Shown: piece by piece, positions 34,378 through 42,748 of the stretch
Position numbering within the stretch: position 1 is the first letter of the stretch
How the letters are laid out: each line of letters opens with the position of its first letter
NCBI RefSeq assembly: GCF_030823375.1
Contig: NZ_JAUSXB010000001.1
Span: 1,860,001-1,924,000, forward strand
DNA length: 64,000 nucleotides
Direction: 5' to 3'
Source of the DNA: Pseudarthrobacter siccitolerans
Lineage (GTDB): Bacteria; Actinomycetota; Actinomycetes; Actinomycetales; Micrococcaceae
Made by a program: the position numbers and the translations under genes
The notes under the pieces: model-generated
The model's input: only the letters and a program-made list of their open reading frames with translations
Told to the model about the DNA's origin: nothing
The model's database searches: none

Positions 34378-34752
34378 TCAGGGTGGAGGCCCGGCCCGGG
34401 CGTGCCCGCTTGCCGTCCCCAGCATGGTCCCTTCGATCAGCTCGGTCTGGACCTCCACGGTCTGGCCTCCGCCCTCGGAGCAGCTGACGACTGTGGCGGC
34501 GTGCCGCGCCGCGACTTCCGCAGCTACACCACACGGTTCCCCGTCCGTGACCCCGCGCAGGGCGTCCGCCGCGGCGAGTGCAGCAAGATCCGCAGCTGCG
34601 GCGGCCCTGCTGGCCAGAACAGCCGACTGTGCCAGGAGCAGCAGAAGTGCCATCACCGTCATCACCATCAACGCGAGGCCCGCTGCCAGAACGGTGCCCG
34701 AGCCGCGCTCCGTGCCCTCCCGGCTGTGCTTGGCCTGAACAGTGGCTTTCAC
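34378..34752 (-). CDS. Rv3654c-family TadE-like membrane protein
   Basis: 124 residues from the GTG at 34752, preceded by GGAAGGAG. An ATG at 34848 overlaps the upstream stop as ATGA and would add 32 arginine-rich residues, so the start is open. The protein begins near RGSGTVLAAGLALMVMTVMALLLLLAQ, a single membrane helix, then an alanine-rich helical region with two cysteines. This is the Rv3654c-type helicase/secretion neighbourhood protein found at the end of actinobacterial tad loci, taken to be a minor pilin-like component. It is the last gene of the locus. Confidence 0.82.
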   Translation of the reverse strand: MKATVQAKHSREGTERGSGTVLAAGLALMVMTVMALLLLLAQSAVLASRAAAAADLAALAAADALRGVTDGEPCGVAAEVAARHAATVVSCSEGGGQTVEVQTELIEGTMLGTASGHARAGPPP

Positions 34753-34844
34753 CTGAGAGCGCTCCTTCCTGCTGTGTTTGCTTGGTTGCAGCGGGCGAGC
34801 CCGACCATCCGCTGTACCGGGTTGACTGCGGCGGGCCGGTCCGG

Positions 34845-35270
34845 TCATCCGGCACCTGCCGCAGCCGCAACTGCCGACGGAATGGCAGGGCCCGCTGCCA
34901 CTGTCTCGCTGCGGGTTGAGGCCCGGGCAGTCAGGGTCCACGGGATCGATGACCCGAGCGGACCCCCTACCCGGCCGGTGACAGTGACGCTGAGCCATTC
35001 GCCCTCCGCTGCAACAGCTGCGGACGCCGACGCCCCCGAAAGGGTCCTGACGATCCTTTCCACGGCCGCAGAATCGTCTCCGCGGGCCAGTGCGCGGGCA
35101 CCCGCCCTGGCTCCTTCCTCCAGCCGCAACTGGGTGACTCCGGCCGCCGCACCTGTAAGCAGCATGGCCAGCAGCAGCAGGACGGCAGGCAGTGCCACGG
35201 CAAACTCTGCGGTAACGGCGCCCCGGTCCTCCGCCCGCCGAAGGTACACCGCCTCCGGGGCATTGGTCAT
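34845..35270 (-). CDS. TadE-family pseudopilin
   Basis: 141 residues from the ATG at 35270, which overlaps the DUF4244 stop (ATGA). The N-terminus has DRGAVTAEFAVALPAVLLLLA, the TadE signature where Glu follows a short polar leader into a single hydrophobic helix, as in type IV pilins. The remainder is a small soluble domain. In the tad pathway TadE-type pseudopilins assist assembly of the Flp pilus. The open frame upstream to 35702 is a shadow of the DUF4244 gene. Confidence 0.88.
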   Translation of the reverse strand: MTNAPEAVYLRRAEDRGAVTAEFAVALPAVLLLLAMLLTGAAAGVTQLRLEEGARAGARALARGDDSAAVERIVRTLSGASASAAVAAEGEWLSVTVTGRVGGPLGSSIPWTLTARASTRSETVAAGPAIPSAVAAAAGAG

Positions 35271-35635
35271 GGCAACGCCAGCGCCGTGCGGATCAGGTTG
35301 AGCAGGAAGCCGCGCACTTCCTCGCTGCGAAGGATGAAGACCAGCAGCCCGGCAAAACCGACGGCCGCCAAGGTGGCGATGGCATACTCGGCAGTTGCCA
35401 TGCCTGCTTCTGATCTCTGCAGCATGCCGATGCCGGTGCGGCGCCCGCGGGTGGCGGTGGGGCGCCCGCCGGTGGCGCCCGGGTCGAGCTCCACCACATT
35501 GGCCGGCAACGATGCAGCGCCGGCCGGGGGTGCACCCGCACATCGAGCTGCGGCGGTGCGCCGTTTGATGTTCGGCCGGGCTGCTGCGAGCGCTGCGGTT
35601 CCGGCGGCAAAGCGGCGGTCCTGGTTGATGGTCAT
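35267..35635 (-). CDS. DUF4244 protein, probable Flp-type pilin subunit
   Basis: 122 residues with GAAAGGAACC before the ATG. After a 75-residue polar, Ala/Pro-rich leader comes EAGMATAEYAIATLAAVGFAG, a pilin-type helix in which Glu occupies the fifth position after the expected prepilin cleavage site (G|MATAE). The mature part would be only about 45 residues, the size of Flp pilins. No other Flp pilin is present in the locus, so this is the likely major subunit. The leader is unusually long for Flp, a known trait of the DUF4244 family. Confidence 0.85.
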   Translation of the reverse strand: MTINQDRRFAAGTAALAAARPNIKRRTAAARCAGAPPAGAASLPANVVELDPGATGGRPTATRGRRTGIGMLQRSEAGMATAEYAIATLAAVGFAGLLVFILRSEEVRGFLLNLIRTALALP

Positions 35636-35864
35636 GCGGTGGTTCCTTTCGATGGGCCGGCACGGTTGTCGGCTGGTTTGACTCTTCCCGGCCTTGCCTC
35701 AAGCGGTAAGGCCGGCTGGTGCGTAAGTGGAAAAGTTGAGGTGGTTTGGCTGCTGTGGAGGGAAAGAGCAGGACGCGGGGTCCTGCCGGAATCCGTGGTG
35801 ATAACCCCCTGCTGGGCAGGCCAACGCGGCGAGGAGAGCATTTCCGGCGGGGGCAGCCGCAGGT

Positions 35865-35903
35865 CTCCTAGCCTGCGCCGACGGCGTCGCCGCAGGCTAG
35901 GAG
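35865..35903 (-). terminator. Large hairpin just after tadC
   Basis: CTCCTAGCCTGCG at 35865-35877 pairs perfectly with CGCAGGCTAGGAG at 35891-35903, and the loop itself contains CGACG-G-CGTCG, so nearly the whole 39 bases fold. It covers the tadC stop codon. No T-tract follows, so it may be a partial terminator or an mRNA stabiliser separating the export genes from the pilin genes. Confidence 0.75.
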
Positions 35904-36511
35904 CCGGACGGGACCAGGGCCAGTAAAACGGGAACGACACCCAGGCAGATAAAGGCCGGCAGCGAACACAGTCCCAGCGGTACCACCAGCTTGACGCCGA
36001 GGGACGCAGCCCGCTTTTCGGCTGCCCGGAACCTCTCCCGGCGAAGCCTTGCAGCCTGGGCGTAGAGGATCGCCGACGACGGTGCACCTGTCAGCGCCGC
36101 AAACCCCAGGGCATCCCGCAACTCCAGAATCCCCGGCAACCGGACGGCAGAGCTTCGCCACGCAGTTTCCCAGTCCGCTCCGATGGCCAGTGCGGAAACG
36201 ACGGGACGGAGCGACTCCCGGTACTGGGAGGACGCGGAAGCAGACACGAGATCGAGGGAACGGCCGATGCCGCAACCGGCGTCCAGCATTGCGGCGACGA
36301 GTTCAAGCATCATGGCGGTGTCCTGCAGGCCGTCGGGACCATCCCGGTTGCGGGGCCCCGCGGACCATGGATAGGCCACCTCATCAGGGCGGCGCACCGT
36401 GGACAGGGCATTCAGCCGCTTCCGGACGCCGCCCTTCCCGGTGCATAAGAGGCAGGCCGCGGCGGCCAATATGGCTAAGAGCGCGAGCGCCTGCGGCAGT
36501 GGTTCGGTCAT
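35897..36511 (-). CDS. TadC-like type II secretion F-domain protein
   Basis: 204 residues from the ATG at 36511, which overlaps the tadB stop as ATGA. It has membrane segments near the N-terminus (LALLAILAAAACLLC) and at the C-terminus (LVVPLGLCSLPAFICLGVV), and the T2SSF core MMLELVAAMLDAGCGIGRSLDLVS. It is the smaller of the two inner-membrane platform proteins of the Tad pilus machine. The upstream open frame to 36856 lies in a shadow of tadB. The gene ends within a large hairpin. Confidence 0.85.
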   Translation of the reverse strand: MTEPLPQALALLAILAAAACLLCTGKGGVRKRLNALSTVRRPDEVAYPWSAGPRNRDGPDGLQDTAMMLELVAAMLDAGCGIGRSLDLVSASASSQYRESLRPVVSALAIGADWETAWRSSAVRLPGILELRDALGFAALTGAPSSAILYAQAARLRRERFRAAEKRAASLGVKLVVPLGLCSLPAFICLGVVPVLLALVPSGS

Positions 36512-37314
36512 GGGACACCCGCACCTGCTGCTGCCGCCACCAGCCGGGCGGACCAGAACCGGCCGGCAACGGTAAGGACAATCCCGGCAGCGAGCGCTGC
36601 CAGGCCCAGCGGCGTGCCCAGCAGAATGGCCAGCGGATCCACGCCGAGGGCTATTCCGAGGCCCAGCCCCATCAGCGGAAGCCAGGTCAGCAGCCGGACG
36701 GTGGCTTTGGGGCCTGCCAGTGCCGTCTGCCGGGCGGCGTCGGCATCGTCCTCTACTTCCAGTTGCGCCGCGAACCTCGTCAGCACGTCGGCCAGGGGGC
36801 AGCCGCTTGCTTCTGCGATGTCGAAGCAGGCGGCCAGTTGGGACCAGATCCGGCACTCCCTGTCCGCCCGCGGAAAAGCCGCGGGCAGGGAGCGCGTGAT
36901 GGCCTCCGATACGGGAGCCCCGGTTGCCGCAGCCGAGCGGGCGGCAGCAAGGGTGGCGGCTGACCCCTGGGTAAGCCCATTAGCCTGCTGCGCCGGAGTT
37001 GCTCCATCCGGCCGTGTTTGGCTCTTGGCGCCGTAGATAAACCACAGCTCGTCCCACAGCCGGGCCGGGGTCCGCCCACCTTTGAGCAGCGCGGCCAGTT
37101 GCTGCACCACCAGGGTCATGGCTACCGCCGAGCCAGCCGCAGCCGGCTTTCCGGTTCCAGGCCTGACCCAGCCCGGCAGGCGCGCCCACGGGCTGCCTGC
37201 CGATGCGTGAGCAACGCCTCCGGTTGCCCGGCGGAACCTCACCGCTGCACTCTGCGGCGGGCGAAGAATCAACAGCGCAGCCAGCACCAATGCGGCTGCC
37301 AGGAAGAAGTTCAC
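36508..37314 (-). CDS. TadB-like type II secretion F-domain protein
   Basis: 268 residues. An N-terminal membrane segment, FFLAAALVLAALLI, leads to the F-domain core LVVQQLAALLKGGRTPARLW and the FDIAEASGCPLADVLTRFAA helix pair, then two C-terminal membrane segments. It forms part of the cytoplasmic-membrane platform on which the TadA ATPase acts. Both ends overlap the neighbours by four bases (ATGA), so it is tightly coupled to tadA and tadC. Short compared with TadB in Gram-negatives but usual for actinobacteria. Confidence 0.86.
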   Translation of the reverse strand: MNFFLAAALVLAALLILRPPQSAAVRFRRATGGVAHASAGSPWARLPGWVRPGTGKPAAAGSAVAMTLVVQQLAALLKGGRTPARLWDELWFIYGAKSQTRPDGATPAQQANGLTQGSAATLAAARSAAATGAPVSEAITRSLPAAFPRADRECRIWSQLAACFDIAEASGCPLADVLTRFAAQLEVEDDADAARQTALAGPKATVRLLTWLPLMGLGLGIALGVDPLAILLGTPLGLAALAAGIVLTVAGRFWSARLVAAAAGAGVP

Positions 37315-38603
37315 AGGCCTTGCCCGGGTTCAAGTCCAAGCCTGCCCGCCAACGCGCCCCATGCCGGACCCGCAACGGCCGCGCCTTCCACAACCTGCAG
37401 GGCGGACAGGACGCGAAGCCCGTCAGGGCCGTCCCCGATAACGCCGATGCAGGTCACCTCCCGGCCGCGGCTGGTCCGTTCGACATGGATCACCACGTCA
37501 AGCGCGCTGGCCGCCTGGAGCCGGACACCGTCCGGGCCCATTCCGGCGAGGGCGCCCAGCGCCGTGAGCCGGGCAGGCACAGCGCCCGCAGTATTAGCGT
37601 GAATCGTTCCGCCTCCTCCGCTGTGGCCGGTGTTCATCGCCGTCAGCAATTCGCGGACCTCCGCGCCGCGGCACTCACCGACCACCAGCCGGTCGGGCCT
37701 CATCCGCAAGGCCTGCCGGACGAGCTCGCCGAGCCCCACTTCCCCGCCGCCTTCAAGGTTTCCGTGCCGCGATTCGAGGGAAACCACATGCGGATGGACG
37801 GGATTCAGCTCGGACGCATCCTCAATGAGGACCAGCCGCTCCTCCGGCGCGCACAGCCCCAGCAGGGTGGACAGCAGCGTGGTCTTCCCGGAACCGGTGG
37901 CACCGCTGATCAAAAAGCTCAACCGAAGTTCCAGCACCCGTTCCAGGACGTCCTTAACCAGGGGGCCGAACATTCCGGCTGACTCCAACTCGTCCATGGT
38001 GAACACCCGCTCTCGGCGGATCCTGACGCTCAGAAGTGTTCCCGACGTGGAAACCGGCGGCAGTACTGCATGGACGCGGTAACCGCCCGCCAGCCGCACA
38101 TCCACGCAGGGTGAGCCGTCATCCAGGCGACGCCCTCGCGCGGCAACCAGCCTGCAGGCCAGGGCCCGCAGTTGGGCTTCATCGCCGAATGCCACCGGAA
38201 CGCGCTCGATGCCCCGACCGCGGTCAACCCATACCGAGTCCGGAGCATTGACGAAGATGTCCGTGACGGCCGGATCCCGGGTCAGCGACTGGAGCGGTCC
38301 CAGCCCGTTAAGCTCGGCGCTGATGCGTTCCACCGCCGCGAGCGCGCCGGCCGTGCCCAGCAACTTGCCGGTGGCCTGTACGGCGGCTGCTACCCGCGAA
38401 GGCGTGACAACCCCGGCTTCAGCCATCATGGACTCGCGTACCGATTCCAGCAGCCCGGCGTCAACAACCTGCCGCTCCGCCTGGCGCGGGTCCGGGCGCC
38501 GGCCCGCCAGGCGTTGGCCTGCCAGTCCTTGGCCATCTATGAGCCGGGCACGCCGCCGGAGCCCGTCGGCTGCTCCCGAACCCCGTGCCGGTTGCTGCTT
38601 CAT
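37311..38603 (-). CDS. tadA: TadA/CpaF-family secretion ATPase
   Basis: 430 residues. The Walker A motif GATGSGKTT is at 234-242, the Walker B region with catalytic Glu is RLVVGECRGAE (305-315), and HSGGGGTIHANTAGA follows; the N-terminal part has the CpaF-type VTDIFVNAPDSVWVDRG. It is the hexameric ATPase that powers Flp/Tad pilus assembly. Both ends overlap adjacent genes by four bases, giving a chain ssd-tadA-tadB-tadC of coupled cistrons. Confidence 0.94.
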   Translation of the reverse strand: MKQQPARGSGAADGLRRRARLIDGQGLAGQRLAGRRPDPRQAERQVVDAGLLESVRESMMAEAGVVTPSRVAAAVQATGKLLGTAGALAAVERISAELNGLGPLQSLTRDPAVTDIFVNAPDSVWVDRGRGIERVPVAFGDEAQLRALACRLVAARGRRLDDGSPCVDVRLAGGYRVHAVLPPVSTSGTLLSVRIRRERVFTMDELESAGMFGPLVKDVLERVLELRLSFLISGATGSGKTTLLSTLLGLCAPEERLVLIEDASELNPVHPHVVSLESRHGNLEGGGEVGLGELVRQALRMRPDRLVVGECRGAEVRELLTAMNTGHSGGGGTIHANTAGAVPARLTALGALAGMGPDGVRLQAASALDVVIHVERTSRGREVTCIGVIGDGPDGLRVLSALQVVEGAAVAGPAWGALAGRLGLEPGQGL

Positions 38604-39811
38604 CCAAACTCCCCAGCGGGCAACTCATCACCGAGTGAATCGAGCACCGAGGCGGCAAAATGCCGGACGCTGCGCCGCTTGCCGAGGTCCAGGAGGCGGC
38701 CGGACTCCATGGCAGCGCCAACACCGCGGAGCTCAGGGACGCGGCCCTGCACGGGAAGTCCGATTGCCTCGGAAATGAGCGGGCCATCCAGGGCGGCCCC
38801 CGGCCGGCCCCGCACTAAGAGCCCGGCCTCAACTGGCGGGAACTCATGGAGCAACCGCACCGCCGCCACGGCCGCCTTCAGCTGCGCGGGAACCACCACC
38901 ATGATGCGGTCGCAGTCCCAGGCATAAGACTGAAGCGGCCCGGCGCCCCTGCCGATGTCCAGCACCACCAGTTCGTATCCCCGCCGGGCGGCATCGAGCA
39001 CGACGGTGGTGGTTGGTGTGGCTACGGGCACGGGCTGTTCACGGCTGGCGGGCCAGGAGAGGAAAGAGAATCCCCCGGCGACGGGCAGTGAGTCGGACAG
39101 CTGGCGCGAATCAATGCTGCCCCGCGCCTCGGAAAGGTCGGGCCAGCGCAGGCCCGGGTTTTCCTCTGCGGCGATGGCGAGTTCCAGCCCGCCGCCCCAT
39201 GGGTCGCCGTCAACGAGCAGTACCCGGGCTCCCATCCCTGCCGCCGCCTGGGCTATCCAGATTGCAGCCGTGGTGGCTCCGGCCCCGCCGCACCCGCCGG
39301 TGACCCCCAGGATGATCCCGCCAGGGCCGGGCGCCCGGGAGCGGCTGAGGTGGTCCGCCAGCCAGGCCGCGGCATCCGGAAGTACGGCCACCCGCTCCGC
39401 CCCGAGCGCCGCAGCCAGGTGCCACAGGCTGTCGCCTTCACCGTCCAAACCCACGAGGACGGCCGGTGCCCGCCGCCGGGGCGGCAGCTCCCGGATGTCG
39501 CTGCCCACCAGGACCGCGGCCGAGCCATCCCAGTACCTGGCCCCTTCCAGCGCATCGGCAACAACGCGAAGATGGGCACCGGCCGCCGCCACGATGCGCT
39601 CCACCTCTGCGCGAACAACAGCAGAGGAAGTTACCAGCAGCACCTCTTCCTTGCTGTCCGGCAGCCACGCATCGGCTGGCCCGCCTAACCCCGGGGCGAA
39701 ACCCGCCGTGACACCTGGGGCGCCGGACCGCAGCTCCTCATCCGGACTCCGGGGCAAACGCCCGGCAAGGACTGGAACCGAGTGGGAGGGGGTCGACTGG
39801 TGCCTGCTCAT
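38600..39811 (-). CDS. ssd: Ssd/CpaE-like ParA-family ATPase of the tad locus
   Basis: 403 residues from the ATG at 39811; a GTG at 39826 adds five. After a receiver-like N-terminal part (EEVLLVTSSAVVRAEVERIV) comes a deviant Walker A, VTGGCGGAGATTAAIWIAQA, and ARVLLVDGDPWGGGLELAI. This matches the septum site-determining protein Ssd of mycobacteria and CpaE/TadZ, which positions pilus machinery at a cell site. It is the first gene of the tad operon, and the promoter is expected in the 133-bp gap before the polymerase-like gene. Confidence 0.88.
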   Translation of the reverse strand: MSRHQSTPSHSVPVLAGRLPRSPDEELRSGAPGVTAGFAPGLGGPADAWLPDSKEEVLLVTSSAVVRAEVERIVAAAGAHLRVVADALEGARYWDGSAAVLVGSDIRELPPRRRAPAVLVGLDGEGDSLWHLAAALGAERVAVLPDAAAWLADHLSRSRAPGPGGIILGVTGGCGGAGATTAAIWIAQAAAGMGARVLLVDGDPWGGGLELAIAAEENPGLRWPDLSEARGSIDSRQLSDSLPVAGGFSFLSWPASREQPVPVATPTTTVVLDAARRGYELVVLDIGRGAGPLQSYAWDCDRIMVVVPAQLKAAVAAVRLLHEFPPVEAGLLVRGRPGAALDGPLISEAIGLPVQGRVPELRGVGAAMESGRLLDLGKRRSVRHFAASVLDSLGDELPAGEFG

Positions 39812-39944
39812 GAAGCCACTGTCCACCCCCGTTCAGGCAAGGATAAGGAAGCCCCGTCCGTATGTGGACAAGTCGGGTATCAACAATCCTGTGCAGGAAG
39901 AGTCCGCGACAGAACAGCCTGGAAAGACAAGGCAGAATTGGAGC

Positions 39945-41663
39945 ATGTACCTCCTGCTCGGCCCCCACCCCTCCGGCGCGGTCCTGCAGGAACTCACCCA
40001 AGCTGGCCACCCCCACCCCGCCAATCCGGAACCCCGGCCGGTCTCCGCAGGCGAACTGGCCGACGTCGTCCTCAAACTGGAACGAAGGCCGGGCGGCGGG
40101 CAACCTCCCCGCTGGATCTGGCACCGCACGCAGGACTGGTATCCGTCCCTGCTGGCACGCGGGGTGGAACTGGAGCGCTGCTATGACCTCAGCCTCTGCG
40201 GGAACATCCTGGCCCTCTCCCAGTTCACCGCCCACACTGGCTATGCCCGGAACGCCGAAAAGATCACCCTGGATGACCCGCAGCAGCCACCGCGGGCGCT
40301 CCAGCCGCCACCTCCGCCGCCGGAACAGGACGCCCTGTTCGATAATCCCCATTCGGGTTCCGAACCCCGGCTCAGCCTTGAAGACCTCCGCGCGGAATAC
40401 GCCTCCCAGCAGGAAGCCCTGGCTGCCGTCAGCCCGGAGGAGAACCGCCGGCACCGGCTTCAGCTCCTGCTGGCCGCCGAATCCGCCGGCGCTATGATCG
40501 CGGCTGAAATGCAGCACACCGGAGTTCCCTGGCGGGAGGACCTGCACGAAGAAATCCTGGCCGATTACCTCGGCCCGCGCCCGCCCGTGGGCCACCGCCC
40601 GGCAAAACTTGAAGCGCTGAACCTCGAACTGCGCGGGCTGTTGAACGCTCCAACGCTCAACCCGGATTCCCCGCAGGAACTCATCCGCGCCCTGCACCGG
40701 AACGGCATAGAGGTGAAAAGCACCCGGCAGTGGGAGCTGAAGGAGTCAACCCACCCCGCCATCGGGCCGCTCCTGGCCTACAAAAAGCTTTCACGCCTGC
40801 ACACCGCGAACGGCTGGGCCTGGCTCGACGCCTGGGTGGCCGGCGGCAGGTTCCGGCCTGAATACGTGGTGGGCGGGGTGGTCTCGGGCCGCTGGGCATC
40901 GCGCGGCGGAGGCGCACTGCAGATTCCCCGCCAGATCCGCGGCGCCGTCCATGCGGATCCCGGACACAAGCTGATTGTGGCGGACGCTTCCCAGCTTGAG
41001 CCGCGCGTTTTGGTGGCCCTGGCCCAGGACTCAATCATGGCCGAGGCTGCCCGTGACCAGGACCTGTACGCGGGAATCGCTGCGAAGGGCTTCGGCGGCG
41101 ACCGGGCCAAGGCGAAGGTGGCGCTGCTGGGTGCCATGTACGGCGCTACGTCGGGTGAGGCCGGGCGCCTTATGCCGCAGCTCACCAGGACGTATCCGCG
41201 GGCAGTGGGTTTCGTGGAGCAGGCAGCCCGCGCCGGTGAGTCCGGCGGGACGGTCACCACCCGGTTGGGCCGCAGCAGCCCTCCCCCGTCGGAGCGGTGG
41301 TTCCAGAGCCAGCGTGCGGCGTCGGCCGAAGAGCAGCGGCGGGCCGAATCGATAGCCCGTTCCAGGGGGCGTTTCACGCGCAACTTTGTTGTCCAGGGTT
41401 CCGCTGCGGACTGGGCGGCCTGCTGGCTGGCGGAATTACGACGGCGGCTGCGCACCTTACGCACGGAGGGACAGGCGGGCGCGCAACTGGTTTTCTTCCT
41501 CCACGACGAGGTGATGGTCCACGCTCCTGTGCAGCAGGTGGACGCGTGCATCATGGCGATCGAGGACGCCGCAAGTGCAGCAAAGGAGCTGCTGTTCGGA
41601 CGCATCCCGGTCGAGTTTCCGGTGAGCGTGGCAGTGGTGGATTCCTACAACCATGCCAAGTAG
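39945..41663 (+). CDS. Family A DNA polymerase-like protein (annotated elsewhere as bifunctional 3'-5' exonuclease/polymerase)
   Basis: 572 residues from the ATG at 39945; the open frame before it is a shadow of ssd. Family A motif A reads IVADASQLEPRVLVAL (about 344-358), motif B AKAKVALLGAMYG (about 385-397) and motif C FLHDEVMVHA (about 517-526), so the catalytic aspartates are present. There is no 5' nuclease domain, and the N-terminal 150 residues lack a visible DxE exonuclease motif, with a Pro-rich stretch (PPPPPPEQ) at about 123-130. Size and missing parts separate it from PolA. Role is not established; translesion or repair synthesis is a guess. Confidence 0.88.
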   Translation: MYLLLGPHPSGAVLQELTQAGHPHPANPEPRPVSAGELADVVLKLERRPGGGQPPRWIWHRTQDWYPSLLARGVELERCYDLSLCGNILALSQFTAHTGYARNAEKITLDDPQQPPRALQPPPPPPEQDALFDNPHSGSEPRLSLEDLRAEYASQQEALAAVSPEENRRHRLQLLLAAESAGAMIAAEMQHTGVPWREDLHEEILADYLGPRPPVGHRPAKLEALNLELRGLLNAPTLNPDSPQELIRALHRNGIEVKSTRQWELKESTHPAIGPLLAYKKLSRLHTANGWAWLDAWVAGGRFRPEYVVGGVVSGRWASRGGGALQIPRQIRGAVHADPGHKLIVADASQLEPRVLVALAQDSIMAEAARDQDLYAGIAAKGFGGDRAKAKVALLGAMYGATSGEAGRLMPQLTRTYPRAVGFVEQAARAGESGGTVTTRLGRSSPPPSERWFQSQRAASAEEQRRAESIARSRGRFTRNFVVQGSAADWAACWLAELRRRLRTLRTEGQAGAQLVFFLHDEVMVHAPVQQVDACIMAIEDAASAAKELLFGRIPVEFPVSVAVVDSYNHAK

Positions 41664-41849
41664 GAGCAGCGTTCTTGAAGGCGCGCAGCGTGCCCTCCGG
41701 CGCGTCCAGCGCGACGTTTGTCGAGGAAAGTAACCTACCCGGCAGTAGCTCGCAAGGGTCCCGTGACGCAGGTTACAGTCTTATGGTGACTGAAACAGAT
41801 CGGTCCAGAGGTTGATGCAAGGGCGCAAACACCAGGGGAGGTCCGGCGC

Positions 41850-42041
41850 ATGGCGGGCAGGTTTGAAATACATCGGGTTGGGGACGAGTCGTACAGGCTT
41901 CGGCTTACGGACGGGGAGGGCAACATCGTTGCCGTTTCACCGAACTTCAAGTCGCTGAACACACTTTTGGAAGGCATCAACGCGATGCGTGAGAACGCGG
42001 CCACAGGGATAGTAGTGGATCTGCGCCACCAACAGGCCTAG
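41850..42041 (+). CDS. YegP-like DUF1508 small protein
   Basis: 63 residues with AGGGGAGG ten bases before the ATG. The sequence MAGRFEIHRVGDESYRLRL, then LTDGEGNIVAVSPNF, is a single DUF1508 beta-beta-beta-alpha repeat as in YegP. Many actinobacterial copies have one repeat while E. coli YegP has two. Function is unknown. It stands alone 186 bp after the polymerase-like gene and converges on the NUDIX gene. Confidence 0.88.
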   Translation: MAGRFEIHRVGDESYRLRLTDGEGNIVAVSPNFKSLNTLLEGINAMRENAATGIVVDLRHQQA

Positions 42042-42070
42042 GGCACATGAATTAACGCGATCCACAAAAA

Positions 42071-42748
42071 TTAGACGCTTATCGGGTGCACCCGGCTCCG
42101 ATCCCACGGGACGGCCCAGCCGAGCTGTTCAAAGAGGCCATTAAGCACGATTCCGGTAAAGCCCCAGACCACCACGCCGTTGACGGTGAATGCCGGGCTG
42201 TCGAAGGTCCGCCCGGCCCGGTGGACCGTGGCCATGACCCTGTTGTCCGGGTCCAGCAGGTCCCGGACGGGGACCCGGAATACCTGCGCGGACTCGGCAT
42301 AATCCACCACCCGGACGGGTGACGGCGAGCGCCACCATCCCAGGACAGGGGTGACGAGGAAGTTGCTGTGGGCCAGGCCCAGTTCCTGCAGTGTGCCCAA
42401 AACTTCGACGCCGTTCGTGTCCAGTCCCGTTTCCTCTACGGCCTCGCGCAGTGCTGCCTGCACCGGCGTTTCCGGCGCGTCAATGCTGCCGCCGGGAAAC
42501 GCCACCTGCCCGGGGTGGGAACCCAGCGTGTGGGCGCGCTCCAGGAGCAGTACGTCCAGGTCTGCCGGGGCCAGCGGTTTGTCCGACGTAGCCGGGACCT
42601 CGTCGAGGGCCCCGAACAACATCAGGACCGCCGCCCTCCGCGCCGTTTGGGCATCAACGGTCAGGGCTGCCCAGAGCGGGTCAGGGGGCGATGCCGATCC
42701 TGACGCCGCCCGTCCCGCCAGCCGGATCAGGTCTTCGCGGGCGCTCAC
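42071..42748 (-). CDS. NUDIX hydrolase, CoA pyrophosphatase type
   Basis: 225 residues. The Nudix box is complete: [24 protein letters not shown] fits Gx5Ex7REVxEExGU. The preceding [16 protein letters not shown] with [10 protein letters not shown] is the CoA-pyrophosphatase (NudL/YeaB) signature, so it would split CoA or acyl-CoA to 3',5'-ADP and phosphopantetheine. The ATG overlaps the nth stop by four bases, so it is coupled with endonuclease III, an arrangement common in related genomes. Confidence 0.92.
   Translation of the reverse strand: MSAREDLIRLAGRAASGSASPPDPLWAALTVDAQTARRAAVLMLFGALDEVPATSDKPLAPADLDVLLLERAHTLGSHPGQVAFPGGSIDAPETPVQAALREAVEETGLDTNGVEVLGTLQELGLAHSNFLVTPVLGWWRSPSPVRVVDYAESAQVFRVPVRDLLDPDNRVMATVHRAGRTFDSPAFTVNGVVVWGFTGIVLNGLFEQLGWAVPWDRSRVHPISV

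Noticed and set aside
35271..35702. Longer TadE protein of 285 residues beginning at 35702
   Set aside because: The extra part is a frame-shifted reading of the DUF4244 gene, and an ATG at 35270 with ATGA overlap starts the real TadE signature.
38955..39944. N-terminal extension of the polymerase-like protein giving 902 residues
   Set aside because: The added 330 residues lie antisense to ssd, are Ser/Pro/Arg-rich like a shadow frame, and the conserved fold begins at the ATG at 39945.
41731..41774. GTAACCT/AGGTTAC arms upstream of the YegP-like gene as a riboswitch
   Set aside because: Only a seven-base stem with a long unstructured interior and no match to a riboswitch class I know.
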